From: Dyella marensis
GTDB lineage: Bacteria; Pseudomonadota; Gammaproteobacteria; Xanthomonadales; Rhodanobacteraceae
NCBI RefSeq assembly: GCF_900112865.1
Contig: NZ_FONH01000001.1
Coordinates: 1 to 64,000 of the forward strand
Reading direction: 5' to 3'
Length of the DNA stretch: 64,000 nucleotides
Shown here in pieces: positions 17,235-26,556 of the stretch. The position numbers and the translations under genes were made by a program. Under the pieces are notes generated by a model. That model searched no databases. It was not told the DNA's origin and saw only the letters and a program-made list of their open reading frames with translations. How positions within the stretch are numbered: position 1 is the first letter of the stretch; every line of letters starts with the position of its first letter.

Positions 17235-19669
17235 ACGTCTGGCTGGCCGAGCTGTGGCGTGCATGGCGCGCCAGCCTGCGCCGGCCCGGGTTCCTGTTGC
17301 TGGCGGCCGGCGTGCTGGCCCTGGGCATCGGCGCCTGCGCGGTGGCCTTCGTGCTGGTCGAGCAGGTGCTGCTCAAGCCCTTGCCGCTGTCGCAGCCGGA
17401 GCAGTTGATGGCGGCGGGCAAGCTGCGCCAGGGCTGGCCGCCGCGGATCTCCACGCGGCAGTACGCGGCGCTGCAGAAGCTGGATGGCGTGCAGTCGATC
17501 GGCCTGATGGCGTTCGCCACGCCGACCGTCAACATCATGAGCCGAGGCATGCCGCAGCGCGCGGCGGTGACCTATGCCGACCCGGGCCTGCTGCCCACGC
17601 TCGGCTTGCAACCGCAGCTCGGGCGCAACTTCATCGCGGGCGAGGAAGATTCGCGCGGGGCGCAGATCGTCATGCTCTCCCATGATTTCTGGGAGAGGCA
17701 ATATGCCGGCGATCCGTCCGCCATCGGCCAGATCCTGAAAGTCGAAGGCACGCCGCACACGATCGTCGGCGTGCTGCCCGAAGCGTTGTCCCTGTCCAGT
17801 TACGGCGGCGACATCATGCTGCCGGCCGACCTGGGTCCCGATACCGCGGGCGACCAGCATCTCTATATCGCGGTCGTCCGCCTCGCCGCCGGCGCCAGTC
17901 CCGCCGCGGTGAACGCGCAGGTCGCGGCGCGGCTGCGGGCGGAGGCCGAGAGTTCCGGTACGGATCCCGCCCATCGTGCGCGTTTCGGCGTCCTCGGCTA
18001 TCAGGCTTCGCTGCATGTGGGGGGCGCCCTCGTGCTGGTGCTGTTCCAAGCCGGTGCGCTGCTGGTGCTGCTGATCGCCGTCGTCAACGAGGCCAACCTG
18101 CTGTTCCTGCGCGCACTGGCGCTGCAGCGCGATACCGCCGTGCGCAGCGCCCTGGGTGCGCGGCATTGGCATCTTGCCTCGCCCTTGCTGGCCGAAGGCC
18201 TGCTGGTCAGCCTGTTCGGCACCGGGCTGGGCGCCTTGCTGGCCATGCTCGGCATCGCGATCGTGCGCAGCATCATTCCGCCCCAGCTCACCGGCGGCGA
18301 GCTGCACCTGGGCGTGCAAACCCTGTTGTTGATGCTGCTGGTGTCGCTGCTGGTGACGCTGGGCTCCGCGCTGCTCGGCATCTGGCGCGCACGCGCCATG
18401 GTGTCGTTCAACGACCTGCGCGAGGGCGGTCGCAGCGGCGGTACGCAACAGCAGGGGCGGCTCAATCGCGTGCTGGTGACGGCGCAGGTGATGCTGACGG
18501 CCGTACTGCTGTGCGCCTGCGGGATCTTCCTGCAGCAGGCCTGGAAGAATGCCCATCTTCAATGGGGCTTCGACGGCGCCAATGTGGCGACGCTGGCGCT
18601 GGCGCCCGTACAGGCCGACTACCCCGATGTGCGGTCGGTCAGTGCGTTGTCGCAGCGCCTGGTCGAGCGCATGCGCCAACTGCCGGGCGTGCTCGGCGCG
18701 GCCGCCAGCACCAGTTTGCCGGTGAATGATTTCTTCGGAACCTTCGGCACGCCGGCCCATGCGCCGGGCAACGAAGTGATAACCGTTCTGTATCGCGCCG
18801 TAGGAACGGACTATTTCCGCCTGTTCGGCATCCGCGCGCAGCGCGGACGCCTGTTCAGCACGGAGGACCGGCGCGGCAGCGAAGCCGTGGCGATCATCAG
18901 CCGAGCCATGGCCGAACGGCAGTACGGCGGCAACGCGCTGGGACAGCAGGTGCAGATGGACGACGCGGCTCATCCGGGCAGGCCGTGGACGGCGCGCATC
19001 GTGGGCGTGGTGGACGACACCTACCCCCGCTCGGACCGGGCCGGCGATCCACCCCCGACGGAGCTGTACGTGCCGCTGGAGCAAATGCCCGACGCGCTCC
19101 TGGCGAGCCTGCGCGTCAACGGCTCGATGCAATTTGCGCTGCGCGTGCGCGGCGATGTCTCCGGCTACGCCAAGGCCTTGCGCGAACTGGTCGCCACGGT
19201 GGCGCCGGAGCAGCCGATCGACGACGTGCGCAGCATGCGCTCGATCGTCGAGGAGAACATGAGCGGCTCGATGACCGGTATCTGGATCTGCGGCGTGCTG
19301 GCGGCGATGGCCTTGCTGCTCGCTGCCGCAGGCTTGTATGCCGTGATGTCGGTCGCGGTGACGGCGCGCGAGCACGAGCTGGGCGTGCGCGCCGCGCTGG
19401 GCGCGTCGCCGGTGCGCCTGGCGGCCGCGGTGCTGCGCGGCGGCATGGTCCAGGTGGCGGCCGGCCTGGCTTCGGGGCTGCTGCTGGCGGCGGCCTTTCC
19501 GCGCCTGTTCGCGGCCTCGTTCGCACAGCTCGGTACGGACGTATCGATCGGCCCATGGGTGGCGGGCGGCGTCTGCGCGGTACTGCTGACTTTCGGACTG
19601 CTTGCCTGCTTGATGCCAGCCGTTCGCGCTGGCCGGGTCCAACCGATGCGCGTATTGCAGGGGGACTGA
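17231..19669 (+). CDS. ABC exporter permease, double MacB_PCD-FtsX (first)
   Basis: An 812-residue permease. An N-terminal membrane helix (RRPGFLLLAAGVLALGIGACAVAFVLVEQVLL) leads into a periplasmic MacB core domain. Then come three helices (about residues 265-390, VLVLFQAGALLVLLIAVVNEANLLFLR through the third), a second helix with core (RVLVTAQVMLTAVLLCACGIFLQQAW), and three last helices (VLAAMALLLAAAGLYAVMSV through to the end). The doubled layout, eight helices in one chain, matches the long orphan-permease (ADOP-like) branch rather than MacB itself, where the permease has one set and a fused ATPase. ATGA overlap with the ATPase gene upstream; the second permease starts right after its stop. 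Confidence 0.9.
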   Translation: MNVWLAELWRAWRASLRRPGFLLLAAGVLALGIGACAVAFVLVEQVLLKPLPLSQPEQLMAAGKLRQGWPPRISTRQYAALQKLDGVQSIGLMAFATPTVNIMSRGMPQRAAVTYADPGLLPTLGLQPQLGRNFIAGEEDSRGAQIVMLSHDFWERQYAGDPSAIGQILKVEGTPHTIVGVLPEALSLSSYGGDIMLPADLGPDTAGDQHLYIAVVRLAAGASPAAVNAQVAARLRAEAESSGTDPAHRARFGVLGYQASLHVGGALVLVLFQAGALLVLLIAVVNEANLLFLRALALQRDTAVRSALGARHWHLASPLLAEGLLVSLFGTGLGALLAMLGIAIVRSIIPPQLTGGELHLGVQTLLLMLLVSLLVTLGSALLGIWRARAMVSFNDLREGGRSGGTQQQGRLNRVLVTAQVMLTAVLLCACGIFLQQAWKNAHLQWGFDGANVATLALAPVQADYPDVRSVSALSQRLVERMRQLPGVLGAAASTSLPVNDFFGTFGTPAHAPGNEVITVLYRAVGTDYFRLFGIRAQRGRLFSTEDRRGSEAVAIISRAMAERQYGGNALGQQVQMDDAAHPGRPWTARIVGVVDDTYPRSDRAGDPPPTELYVPLEQMPDALLASLRVNGSMQFALRVRGDVSGYAKALRELVATVAPEQPIDDVRSMRSIVEENMSGSMTGIWICGVLAAMALLLAAAGLYAVMSVAVTAREHELGVRAALGASPVRLAAAVLRGGMVQVAAGLASGLLLAAAFPRLFAASFAQLGTDVSIGPWVAGGVCAVLLTFGLLACLMPAVRAGRVQPMRVLQGD

Positions 19670-22126
19670 ATGAATATCTTGCTCATCGAAATTTGGCGCG
19701 CATGGCGCTCCAGCCTGCGCCGTCCCGGCTTCCTGTTGCTGGCGGCCGGCGTGCTGGCGCTGGGCGTGGGCGCGACCAGCGCCGTCTTCACCCTGATCGA
19801 CACGGTGTTGCTGCGCTCCGTGCCGTATGCCGAGCCGCATCGGCTGGTGGCGTTGGGGCCGATGGCGCAGGGTTACGTATGGAACATCTCGCCGCAGCAA
19901 TACCAGCAGCTGGCCGGCCTGCCGGGCATCGGCTCGATGGGCATCTTCACCAACACGCCCGCCGCCACCAATATCGCCGGCTTCGGCGGGCCGGTGCAGG
20001 TAACGGCCATGGAGTTCGATCGCAGCCTGCTGCCCACGCTGCGCGTGAAGCCGTTGCTGGGACGCAACTTCGTCGCGCAGGAAGACCAGCCGAACGGTCC
20101 GCGGGCCGTGCTGCTCTATCACGGCTTCTGGCTGAGCCGCTTCGGCGGCAATCCGGCAGTGATCGGCCAGACCATGGAAGTGGAGGGCGTGGCGCGCACC
20201 ATCGTCGGCGTCCTGCCGGCGGACTTCAACCTGAGGCCGGCCGCGATTGCCTTGCCCATGGCCATCCGGCCGAACACGAAGTCCGACGGCGGCAACTACA
20301 CCGCGGTAGCGAGGCTGGCGCCGGGCGCCACCACGGAGGCATTGGCCGCGCAGGTGAATACCCGGCTGCATGCGTTCTATGTGGCCCAGGGCGATGCCGT
20401 GTACAGCAGCGACCTCTGGCTGCGCACACAATTCGGTGCGCAGGACTTCGGCATGGCGGAGTATCAAGACCAGCGGGACATGGCACTGATGTGGCTGGCC
20501 TGCGCCACGCTGCTGTTGCTGATCGCACTGGTCAACCTCACTAACCTGATGATGCTGCGTTCCATAGGACGCCACCACGACGCCTCCGTGCGCGGGGCCC
20601 TTGGCGCGTCGCCGTGGCGGGTGGCGCTGCCTGCGGCGGCCGAGGGCGTGCTGATCGGCCTGGTCGGCATCCTGCTCGGCCAGGCGCTGGCTGCCCTGGG
20701 CCTGCTGGCCTTGCGCACCTGGGCGCCGGCCGGCGACTTGATGGCAGCACTGGCGCGCACCGGCGGCACGAATCTCGACGGAACTTCGTGGGCATTGGCG
20801 GTGGCGGTCGGACTGTTCGGTGCGCTCGCCGCGACCTTGCTGAGCTGGCGGCATGGGCGAGCGACGCGGTCCATGGAAAACCTGCGCGACGGCGGCCGTG
20901 GCGGCTTCGGCCGACGCAGCGGCCGGCTGGGGCGCGCGCTGGTGATCGCGCAGGTGGCGCTGGCTTCCCTGCTGTTGTGCGCGACGGGCATCTTTCTGCG
21001 CAGCTTGCTCGACAACGCCAGGGTGGACCTGGGTTTCGATGCGCGCGGCGTGCTCATCTTCGATCTGGCGCCGGTCAAGGCGACCTATCCGGACGCGGCC
21101 TCGGTGCAGGCCTTGTCGCAGCAGGTCGTCGATCGGCTGCGCCTGATCCCAGGCGTGCGCCAGGCCGCCGCTGGCACCAATCCGCCGACCGGCGATTTCA
21201 CCCAGCAATGGAACATGGGCGCGCTGCATCTGCCGGGCGGCGAGGAGTTCGCCGCACAGCTGCACGCCGCCGATCCGGACTTCTTCGGCGTGTTCGGCAT
21301 ACGCCTGCTGCAAGGCCGCGTGTTCACCGACGGCGACCGGCGCGGCAGCGAAACCGTCGCCATCGTCAACCAGAAGTTTGCCGAGCTGCATTATCACGGC
21401 CACGCCTTGGGCCAGACCATCCAGCGCCTGTCGGGCCCGGACATGGTCTCGGCACGCATTGTGGGCGTGGTCGCCAGCACTTATCAGATGGGCCCGGAAG
21501 ACCCGCGTGGAGCGACGCCGGTCCTGTACCTGCCGATGGCGCAGATCCCCGAGGACGTGCTGCGCTCGTTCCGCATCTACGAACCGTTGCGCTTCGCCGT
21601 CAAGGTAGAAGGGGCGCCCGAAAATTATCGCGCGGCGGTGCAGCGGGCCGTGGCCGAAGTGGCGCCGCGCCAGCCGATCGATCACATAAGCAGCATGGCG
21701 TCGATCGTGCGCAACACCACCGTCGGCGCCGAGTTCAACCTCATGCTGATCGGCCTGCTCGGCACCCTGGCGCTGCTGCTGGCGGGCGTGGGCATGTATG
21801 CGGTGATGACGGTGGCGGTCGTCGCGCGCGAACACGAATTCGGCGTGCGCGCGGCGCTGGGCGCATCGCCGCGGCGCCTGCTGTGGCTGGTGCTGCGCGG
21901 CGGCATGCTGCAGATCGTGCTTGGCCTGTCGGCGGGCATCGTATTGGGCGCGGCCGGCTCGGGCCTGCTGCGTGCGGTGCTGGAGCAATTGGGGCGCAGC
22001 GTGCTCGATCCGTGGGCGATGCTTGCCGCCTGCACCGTACTGGTGACTGCCGGCGTACTGGCCTGCCTGTCGCCGGCGTGGCGCGCGGCCAGGGTGGCGC
22101 CAGTGCGCGCCTTGAAGGGCGAGTGA
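19670..22126 (+). CDS. ABC exporter permease, double MacB_PCD-FtsX (second)
   Basis: An 818-residue paralogue of the preceding gene with the same order of domains; the first 35 residues are nearly identical (RRPGFLLLAAGVLALGVGATSAVFTLIDTVLL). Its ATG follows the TGA of the first permease without a gap. C-terminal conserved block AREHEFGVRAALGASPRRLLWLVLRGG is the coupling-helix region of FtsX domains, present in both paralogues. The pair suggests a heterodimeric transporter working with the single ATPase. The longest shared stretches lie at the N terminus and at the final FtsX domain. Divergence in the periplasmic cores suggests separate substrate contacts. Confidence 0.9.
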   Translation: MNILLIEIWRAWRSSLRRPGFLLLAAGVLALGVGATSAVFTLIDTVLLRSVPYAEPHRLVALGPMAQGYVWNISPQQYQQLAGLPGIGSMGIFTNTPAATNIAGFGGPVQVTAMEFDRSLLPTLRVKPLLGRNFVAQEDQPNGPRAVLLYHGFWLSRFGGNPAVIGQTMEVEGVARTIVGVLPADFNLRPAAIALPMAIRPNTKSDGGNYTAVARLAPGATTEALAAQVNTRLHAFYVAQGDAVYSSDLWLRTQFGAQDFGMAEYQDQRDMALMWLACATLLLLIALVNLTNLMMLRSIGRHHDASVRGALGASPWRVALPAAAEGVLIGLVGILLGQALAALGLLALRTWAPAGDLMAALARTGGTNLDGTSWALAVAVGLFGALAATLLSWRHGRATRSMENLRDGGRGGFGRRSGRLGRALVIAQVALASLLLCATGIFLRSLLDNARVDLGFDARGVLIFDLAPVKATYPDAASVQALSQQVVDRLRLIPGVRQAAAGTNPPTGDFTQQWNMGALHLPGGEEFAAQLHAADPDFFGVFGIRLLQGRVFTDGDRRGSETVAIVNQKFAELHYHGHALGQTIQRLSGPDMVSARIVGVVASTYQMGPEDPRGATPVLYLPMAQIPEDVLRSFRIYEPLRFAVKVEGAPENYRAAVQRAVAEVAPRQPIDHISSMASIVRNTTVGAEFNLMLIGLLGTLALLLAGVGMYAVMTVAVVAREHEFGVRAALGASPRRLLWLVLRGGMLQIVLGLSAGIVLGAAGSGLLRAVLEQLGRSVLDPWAMLAACTVLVTAGVLACLSPAWRAARVAPVRALKGE

Positions 22127-22197
22127 CTTCGGCGGCGGGCCACAGGCCTTCGCCTTCGACGACGATGGATCGCTACACTGAAGGAATGAGCAAAGAC

Positions 22198-23589
22198 ATG
22201 TCGCGCGAATCGACACCCACCATCCTGCTGGCCGACGATCAGGCCGATGTGCGCGAAGCCTTGCGCCTGTTGCTGAAAGCCGAGGGCATCGCCAGCGTGG
22301 GCGTGGCCGATCCGGCCGCCGCGCTGGAAGCGGTGCGCAAGCGCGAGTTCGCCTGCGCCCTGATCGACTGCAATTACTCGCGCGACACCACGTCGGGCGA
22401 GGAGGGGCTGGATCTGCTCGAGCGCCTGCGCCAGCTCGCGCCGGAGCTGCCGGTGGTGGCGATGACGGCGTGGGGCAACGTGCCGCTGACGGTGGCCGCC
22501 ATGCGCCAGGGCGCTGCCGATTTCATCGAGAAGCCGTGGGACAACGCGCGGCTGCTCAGTGTGCTGCGCACGCAGATCGCGCTGGCCGAGGGGATGCGCC
22601 GGCAGCGCCGGCTGGAAGCGGAAAACAGCCTGCTGCGGGGGGATGCGGGCGAGACCTTCATGGCCGAATCGCCGGCGATGCGCCGCGTGCTCGCCCTGAT
22701 CGAACGCATCGCGCCCAGCGACGCCAATGTGCTGGTGCTGGGCGAGAACGGCACCGGCAAGGGCGTGGTCGCCCAGCTGCTGCACCAGCGCTCGGCGCGC
22801 GCGGAACGCTCGCTGGTCAAGGTGAACATGGGCGGCATCGCCGAAAGCGTGTTCGAGTCGGAGATGTTCGGCCATGTGCGCGGCGCCTATACCGACGCCA
22901 AGAGCGAGCGCATCGGCCGCTTCGAACTGGCCGACGGCGGCACGCTGTTCCTCGACGAGGTCGGCAACGTGCCGGCGGCACAGCAGCCGAAGCTGCTGCG
23001 CGTACTGGAGGACGGCGAGTTCGAGCGGCTGGGTTCCTCGCGGACGCAGAAGGTGGACGTGCGGCTGGTGTCGGCCACCAATGCTGACCTTGCCGCCGAC
23101 GTGGCAGCGGGCCGTTTCCGCAAGGATCTGCTGTATCGCCTCAATACGCTGGAAGTGCGCCTGCCGCCGCTGCGCGATCGTGCGGAAGACATCCTGCCGC
23201 TCGCACGCGCCTTTCTCGCCCGCAGCGCGCAACGCTATGGGCGCCAGGGTTTGCGACTGGCGTCTTCGGCCGAGCGCGCCCTGGCCGGCTGGCGCTGGCC
23301 CGGCAACGTGCGTGAGCTGCAGCACCTGATGGAGCGCGCCGCGCTGCTGGCCGAGCATGACGAAGTGGGTGCATCCGCGCTGGCCTTCGGCGAGGCCGCG
23401 GCACAGCCGCCGGCGGACCTGGACGGCATGACGCTGGAGCAGGCCGAGGCGCATCTGGTGCAGCGCGCGCTGGAGCGCTACGACGGCAATCTGCAGCGCG
23501 CCGCCGATGCGCTGGGCATCACCCGCCAGTCGCTCTACCGGCGGCTGGACAAGCACGACCTGCGCGACGCGGCCATCGATGCCGAGTGA
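22198..23589 (+). CDS. NtrC-family sigma-54 response regulator
   Basis: A 463-residue regulator with three domains: receiver (residues 5-120; phospho-acceptor D57 in [16 protein letters not shown]), AAA+ sigma-54 activation domain (Walker A GENGTGKG about 182-189; Walker B LFLDEVGN; arginine-finger region FRKDLLYRL), and a Fis-type helix-turn-helix ([23 protein letters not shown]). The sigma-54 contact loop reads GAYTDA instead of GAFTGA. In-frame ATGs exist at 22165 and 22186. I chose 22198, since AAGGA (22181-22185) is too close to 22186 and leaves a 12-base spacer to 22198. The start is therefore uncertain. The kinase gene overlaps its last 11 bases. A -24/-12 promoter precedes the operon, so it probably drives its own operon. 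Confidence 0.9.
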   Translation: MSRESTPTILLADDQADVREALRLLLKAEGIASVGVADPAAALEAVRKREFACALIDCNYSRDTTSGEEGLDLLERLRQLAPELPVVAMTAWGNVPLTVAAMRQGAADFIEKPWDNARLLSVLRTQIALAEGMRRQRRLEAENSLLRGDAGETFMAESPAMRRVLALIERIAPSDANVLVLGENGTGKGVVAQLLHQRSARAERSLVKVNMGGIAESVFESEMFGHVRGAYTDAKSERIGRFELADGGTLFLDEVGNVPAAQQPKLLRVLEDGEFERLGSSRTQKVDVRLVSATNADLAADVAAGRFRKDLLYRLNTLEVRLPPLRDRAEDILPLARAFLARSAQRYGRQGLRLASSAERALAGWRWPGNVRELQHLMERAALLAEHDEVGASALAFGEAAAQPPADLDGMTLEQAEAHLVQRALERYDGNLQRAADALGITRQSLYRRLDKHDLRDAAIDAE

Positions 23590-24949
23590 ACACGCCGCGC
23601 AGCGCGCCAGCCGCATGCCGCGCTTCGAGCAGCGCGTGCTGCTCGGCAGCGTGCTGGTGGCGCTGCCTGCACTGCTGGCAGCGCTGACGCTGGTCCTGGT
23701 GCGCTGGGAGGAACCGCGGCGCTGGGCCTGCATCGCCATCGCCATCGTCGCCACCGCATGGCTGGCGCGCTGGCAGTACCGGCGCGTGGTGTTTCCGCTG
23801 TACACGCTGTCGGGGCTGCTGGAAGCGCTGCGCCAGGGCGACTACAGCCTGCGCGGCGTGCAGGGCGGCGTGCTGGGCGACGCAATCTACGACATCAATG
23901 CCTTGGCCGAGCGGCTGCAACGCGAGCGGCTGGAATTCGAGGAATCCTCATACCTGCTCGGCAAGACGCTGGCGGCGCTGGACAGTGCGGTCTTCGTGTT
24001 CGACGACGGCCATCGATTGCGCCTGCTCAATCCGGCCGCGCAGCGCCTGCTGGATGCCGAGCGTCACCAGCTGTTCGGCCTGAGCGCCGCAGAGCTCGGC
24101 CTGGCCTCGCTGCTGGAAGGACCGGCTGCGCGGGTGCTCACGCATGTCTTTCCGGGCCGCAACGGGCGTTTCGAGATCCGCCATGCGCCGCTGCGCAGCG
24201 GCGGCCGCGGCGGCCAGCTGCTGGTGGTCAACGACGTCAGCCGCGTGCTGCGCGAAGAGGAGCGCGCCGCGTGGCAGCGCCTGCTCAGGGTGCTGGGCCA
24301 CGAGGTGAACAACTCGCTCGCGCCGATCCAGTCGATGGCAGGCACGCTGGCCACCCTGGCTGCGCGCGAGCCGCTGCCCGAAGACTGGCGCGAGGATTTC
24401 CGCGGCGGGCTGGAACTGATCGGCCACCGCGCCGAGGCGCTCGGGCGCTTCCTCTCCAGCTACAGCAAGCTGGCGCGCCTGCCACCGCCGCAGCCGCGTG
24501 CCGTGGAGCTCTCCACGCTGGTGGCCAAGGTGGCGAAGCTGGAGCAGCGGCTGGCGGTCAGCGTCGAAGCCGGCGAGCCCTTGAGTCTGCAGGCCGATCC
24601 CGATCAGCTCGAGCAGGCGCTGATCAATCTGCTGCGCAATGCCGTGGAGGCGACGCTGCCGCATGGCGGCGTACGGCTGCGCTGGAAGCAGGATGGCGAG
24701 CGCGCCTGCATCGAGGTAGAGGACGACGGTCCCGGTCCGCCGCCCAGCGACAATCTGTTCGTTCCGTTCTTCACCACCAAGCCCGGCGGCTCCGGAATCG
24801 GCCTGGCACTGGCGCGGCAGATCGCCGAGGCGCACGAGGGCGGGGTGGCGCTGCTTGCGCGCGAGGATGCGCGTGGCGCGGTCGCACGGCTGTGGTTGCC
24901 GGTGAGGTCGCCGGCGGGCACTGCAGACCCTGGCGACAGCGTCGAGTAA
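23579..24949 (+). CDS. NtrY-like sensor histidine kinase
   Basis: A 456-residue kinase beginning inside the end of the regulator gene. Two membrane helices close together (RVLLGSVLVALPALLAALTLVLV and WACIAIAIVATAWLA) leave almost no periplasmic loop, so sensing is probably within the membrane or through the exporter. A HAMP-like stretch (RRVVFPLYTLSGLLEALRQGDYSLR) and a PAS-like region (SAVFVFDDGHRLRLLNPAAQRLLD) follow. The H-box is LGHEVNNSLAPI with His241. The N-box is LINLLRNAVEAT, the G1 box EDDGPGP and the G2 box GSGIGLALARQI. The HEVNN motif is that of NtrY/NtrB-type partners of NtrC regulators. It is the last gene of the operon. Confidence 0.9.
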   Translation: MPSEHAAQRASRMPRFEQRVLLGSVLVALPALLAALTLVLVRWEEPRRWACIAIAIVATAWLARWQYRRVVFPLYTLSGLLEALRQGDYSLRGVQGGVLGDAIYDINALAERLQRERLEFEESSYLLGKTLAALDSAVFVFDDGHRLRLLNPAAQRLLDAERHQLFGLSAAELGLASLLEGPAARVLTHVFPGRNGRFEIRHAPLRSGGRGGQLLVVNDVSRVLREEERAAWQRLLRVLGHEVNNSLAPIQSMAGTLATLAAREPLPEDWREDFRGGLELIGHRAEALGRFLSSYSKLARLPPPQPRAVELSTLVAKVAKLEQRLAVSVEAGEPLSLQADPDQLEQALINLLRNAVEATLPHGGVRLRWKQDGERACIEVEDDGPGPPPSDNLFVPFFTTKPGGSGIGLALARQIAEAHEGGVALLAREDARGAVARLWLPVRSPAGTADPGDSVE

Positions 24950-25399
24950 GCATTTATCGACGGCGGATGGGCGGGTATTTCGCCGCTGATTATCGAGAGC
25001 AGGGTGCGCGCATGGCGGCGGACTATTCCTGGCGTCTCGATATGCGGATTATTCACGCCATTTCCACACAGTTGCGTGATAGCTTCGAAAAGCTATCGGG
25101 GAATCCAGGAATTCATTTCAGTCGGCCAGGATCGGCCTCAGCTGCGTTGCGTCATGGCGCCGGATTTTCCGGCGCTTCATTGGCATTTTTATTGGCTGGC
25201 TTGACTCTCTGGCTTCGTGCCGGCGTGTTTCCACGTGCCTTTTTCCCAGCAATCGGGCGGCGGTTCGATTGGCGGCGGGTCTTGTGCGTCCATTTTCAGA
25301 TGGACGAATGAGGCGGTCGGTACGCCGTGCTTTTTAATAATCGAATCTCAGCGAAATAAATGCCGTCCACTGCATCTCTTCAACAAGGAAGGAATCCAT
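24950..25399. other. 450-base non-coding stretch with two hairpins
   Basis: No convincing gene; the base composition is less GC-rich than its surroundings. It holds GATAGCTT-CGAA-AAGCTATC (25078-25097), a perfect eight-base stem with a four-base loop. It also holds GCGCCGGA-TTT-TCCGGCGC (25157-25175), followed ten bases later by TTTTT, which could end the kinase operon. TTTAATAAT at about 25332 is a possible -10 region for the secreted protein downstream. A processed RNA or long 5' leader cannot be excluded. Confidence 0.4.
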
Positions 25400-25957
25400 A
25401 TGCGCATTAAAACTCTCCGTCTGGGTTGTCTGTCGGTGTGCGGCGCGCTGTCGCTGGCTGCCATGTCGTATGCGGGTGCCGCGTTCGCGGCGCCGGTCAC
25501 CGGAACGGCCAAGGTCAGGCTGACCCAGGTGTTCGCCACGCTGCAGAACGGGCAGCCCGATACCAAGCCCGAAGATATCGCCGCCTGCCGCAAGCAGGTG
25601 TCGTCGCCGAACTCCCGCTATCTCGGCATCACCGTCAGCACGCGTTATTCGGTCGATCCGCAATCGCTGATCATGAGCGCCGAATCGACGCTGCCGTCGC
25701 CGCACGCCACGCAGCCGCTGGTACTCACCATCAAGCTGTCGCCGCTGGGCATCGCGGGCCAGTACGCATTCGGCGCGTTCCGCCCGACGGCGTTGCCGGA
25801 CACCTATGTGCTGTTCTCGATGGGAACCGACTTCAAGGGAGCGAAGTCGCAGATCCTGGTGCTCAACGAGGGCAAGGAATACAACTGCCTGGTCACCAGC
25901 GACCCGAAGCCGTTCGAAGGCGGCTTGAGCGCGAAGCTCGGGGCCGACCAGAAGTAA
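25400..25957 (+). CDS. small secreted protein of unknown function
   Basis: A 185-residue exported protein. The ATG at 25400 follows AAGGAAGGA, and residues 1-31 are a signal peptide (MRIKTLRLGCLSVCGALSLAAM, cleaved near AFA-A). The mature chain is mainly beta by pattern (KVRLTQVFATLQ, RYLGITVSTRYSV, PLVLTIKLSPLGIAGQYAFG, DTYVLFSMGTDF, SQILVLNEGKEYNCLV) and has two Cys that could pair (AACRK and YNCLV). No family is recognised and there is no catalytic motif. It is monocistronic, with a long leader upstream and a strong hairpin after the stop. An envelope or surface role is a guess. Confidence 0.75.
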   Translation: MRIKTLRLGCLSVCGALSLAAMSYAGAAFAAPVTGTAKVRLTQVFATLQNGQPDTKPEDIAACRKQVSSPNSRYLGITVSTRYSVDPQSLIMSAESTLPSPHATQPLVLTIKLSPLGIAGQYAFGAFRPTALPDTYVLFSMGTDFKGAKSQILVLNEGKEYNCLVTSDPKPFEGGLSAKLGADQK

Positions 25958-26000
25958 GGATAGCGGCCGCACGCGCGCTTCATGGCGCCTGCAGACAGAA

Positions 26001-26028
26001 GGCGCGCCATGCATTCGCATGGCGCGCC
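26001..26028. terminator. strong hairpin after the secreted-protein gene
   Basis: GGCGCGCCATGC, loop ATTC, GCATGGCGCGCC: a perfect 12-base stem 43 bases past the stop. Neither side has a real T-run, so it may slow decay or assist rho rather than terminate alone. Confidence 0.45.
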
Positions 26029-26069
26029 CGCTTAAGGCCGGCCCGTACCCGCCCTGCCTTCGATGCCAG

Positions 26070-26551
26070 CGGCGATGCTGGTCGAGGAACTTCAATGCAA
26101 GGGCTGACACCTCGTCGCTCTTCGTATCCATGGCGAAGTGGCCTGCCTCGAGGACATGGATTTCCGCGCCCTTGACATCCTGTCGGTGAGCCAACGCCCC
26201 TCGACGGTAAAGGATGGATCGTACTTGCCCCCCAGGACAAGCAGCGGCGGCGGCTGCTCGCGCAGGTAGGCCTGCCATGTGGGGTAGGCAGCCACGTTGG
26301 TGCGATAGTCGTAGAACAGGTCTTCCGTGGCAGAGGAAGGCCGACTCGTCGGTCCAGGCATCGGGATCGTACTGCTCCGGATGGGGATCGTTGCCGAGAT
26401 GCCGCTGCCTGGCGACCTCGGGCGAAATGAGGTTGGCGCGGAGCTTTTCGACATGCGCGCCGCGATTCGCCCAATACCGCCGTCGCGTTTCCCACAGGGA
26501 GCCAAGCCCCGCCTCGTGCGACACCGCGTTCTGCACGATGATGGCGTCGAC
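26070..26551 (-). pseudogene. truncated, frameshifted alpha/beta hydrolase remnant
   Basis: Translating the minus strand in two frames yields the C-terminal half of an epoxide-hydrolase/dehalogenase-like alpha/beta hydrolase of about 290 residues. One frame gives VDAIIVQNAVSHEAGL, then LRANLISPEVARQ and YDPDAWTDESAFL. The sequence then jumps frame to EDLFYDYRTNVAAYPTWQAYL and LLVLGGKYDPSFTVEGRW. It jumps back to KGAEIHVLEAGHFAMDTKSDEVSALALKFLDQ. Intact relatives have exactly these blocks (AIIVQN, LFYDY-N-YP-WQAYF, G-DP-F, GHFA-E--EIA). The N-terminal half with the nucleophile elbow is missing and homology stops abruptly at 26551. At least two frameshifts are needed, so the gene is dead. The GHFA block would have held the catalytic His. 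Confidence 0.8.
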
Positions 26552-26556
26552 ACGCC

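Noticed and set aside
17096-22216. Minus-strand open frame of 1706 codons over the exporter genes
   Set aside because: It is antisense to four genes with clear domain matches, is rich in Gln, His and Arg as expected for a GC-rich shadow frame, and has no recognisable domain or ribosome site.
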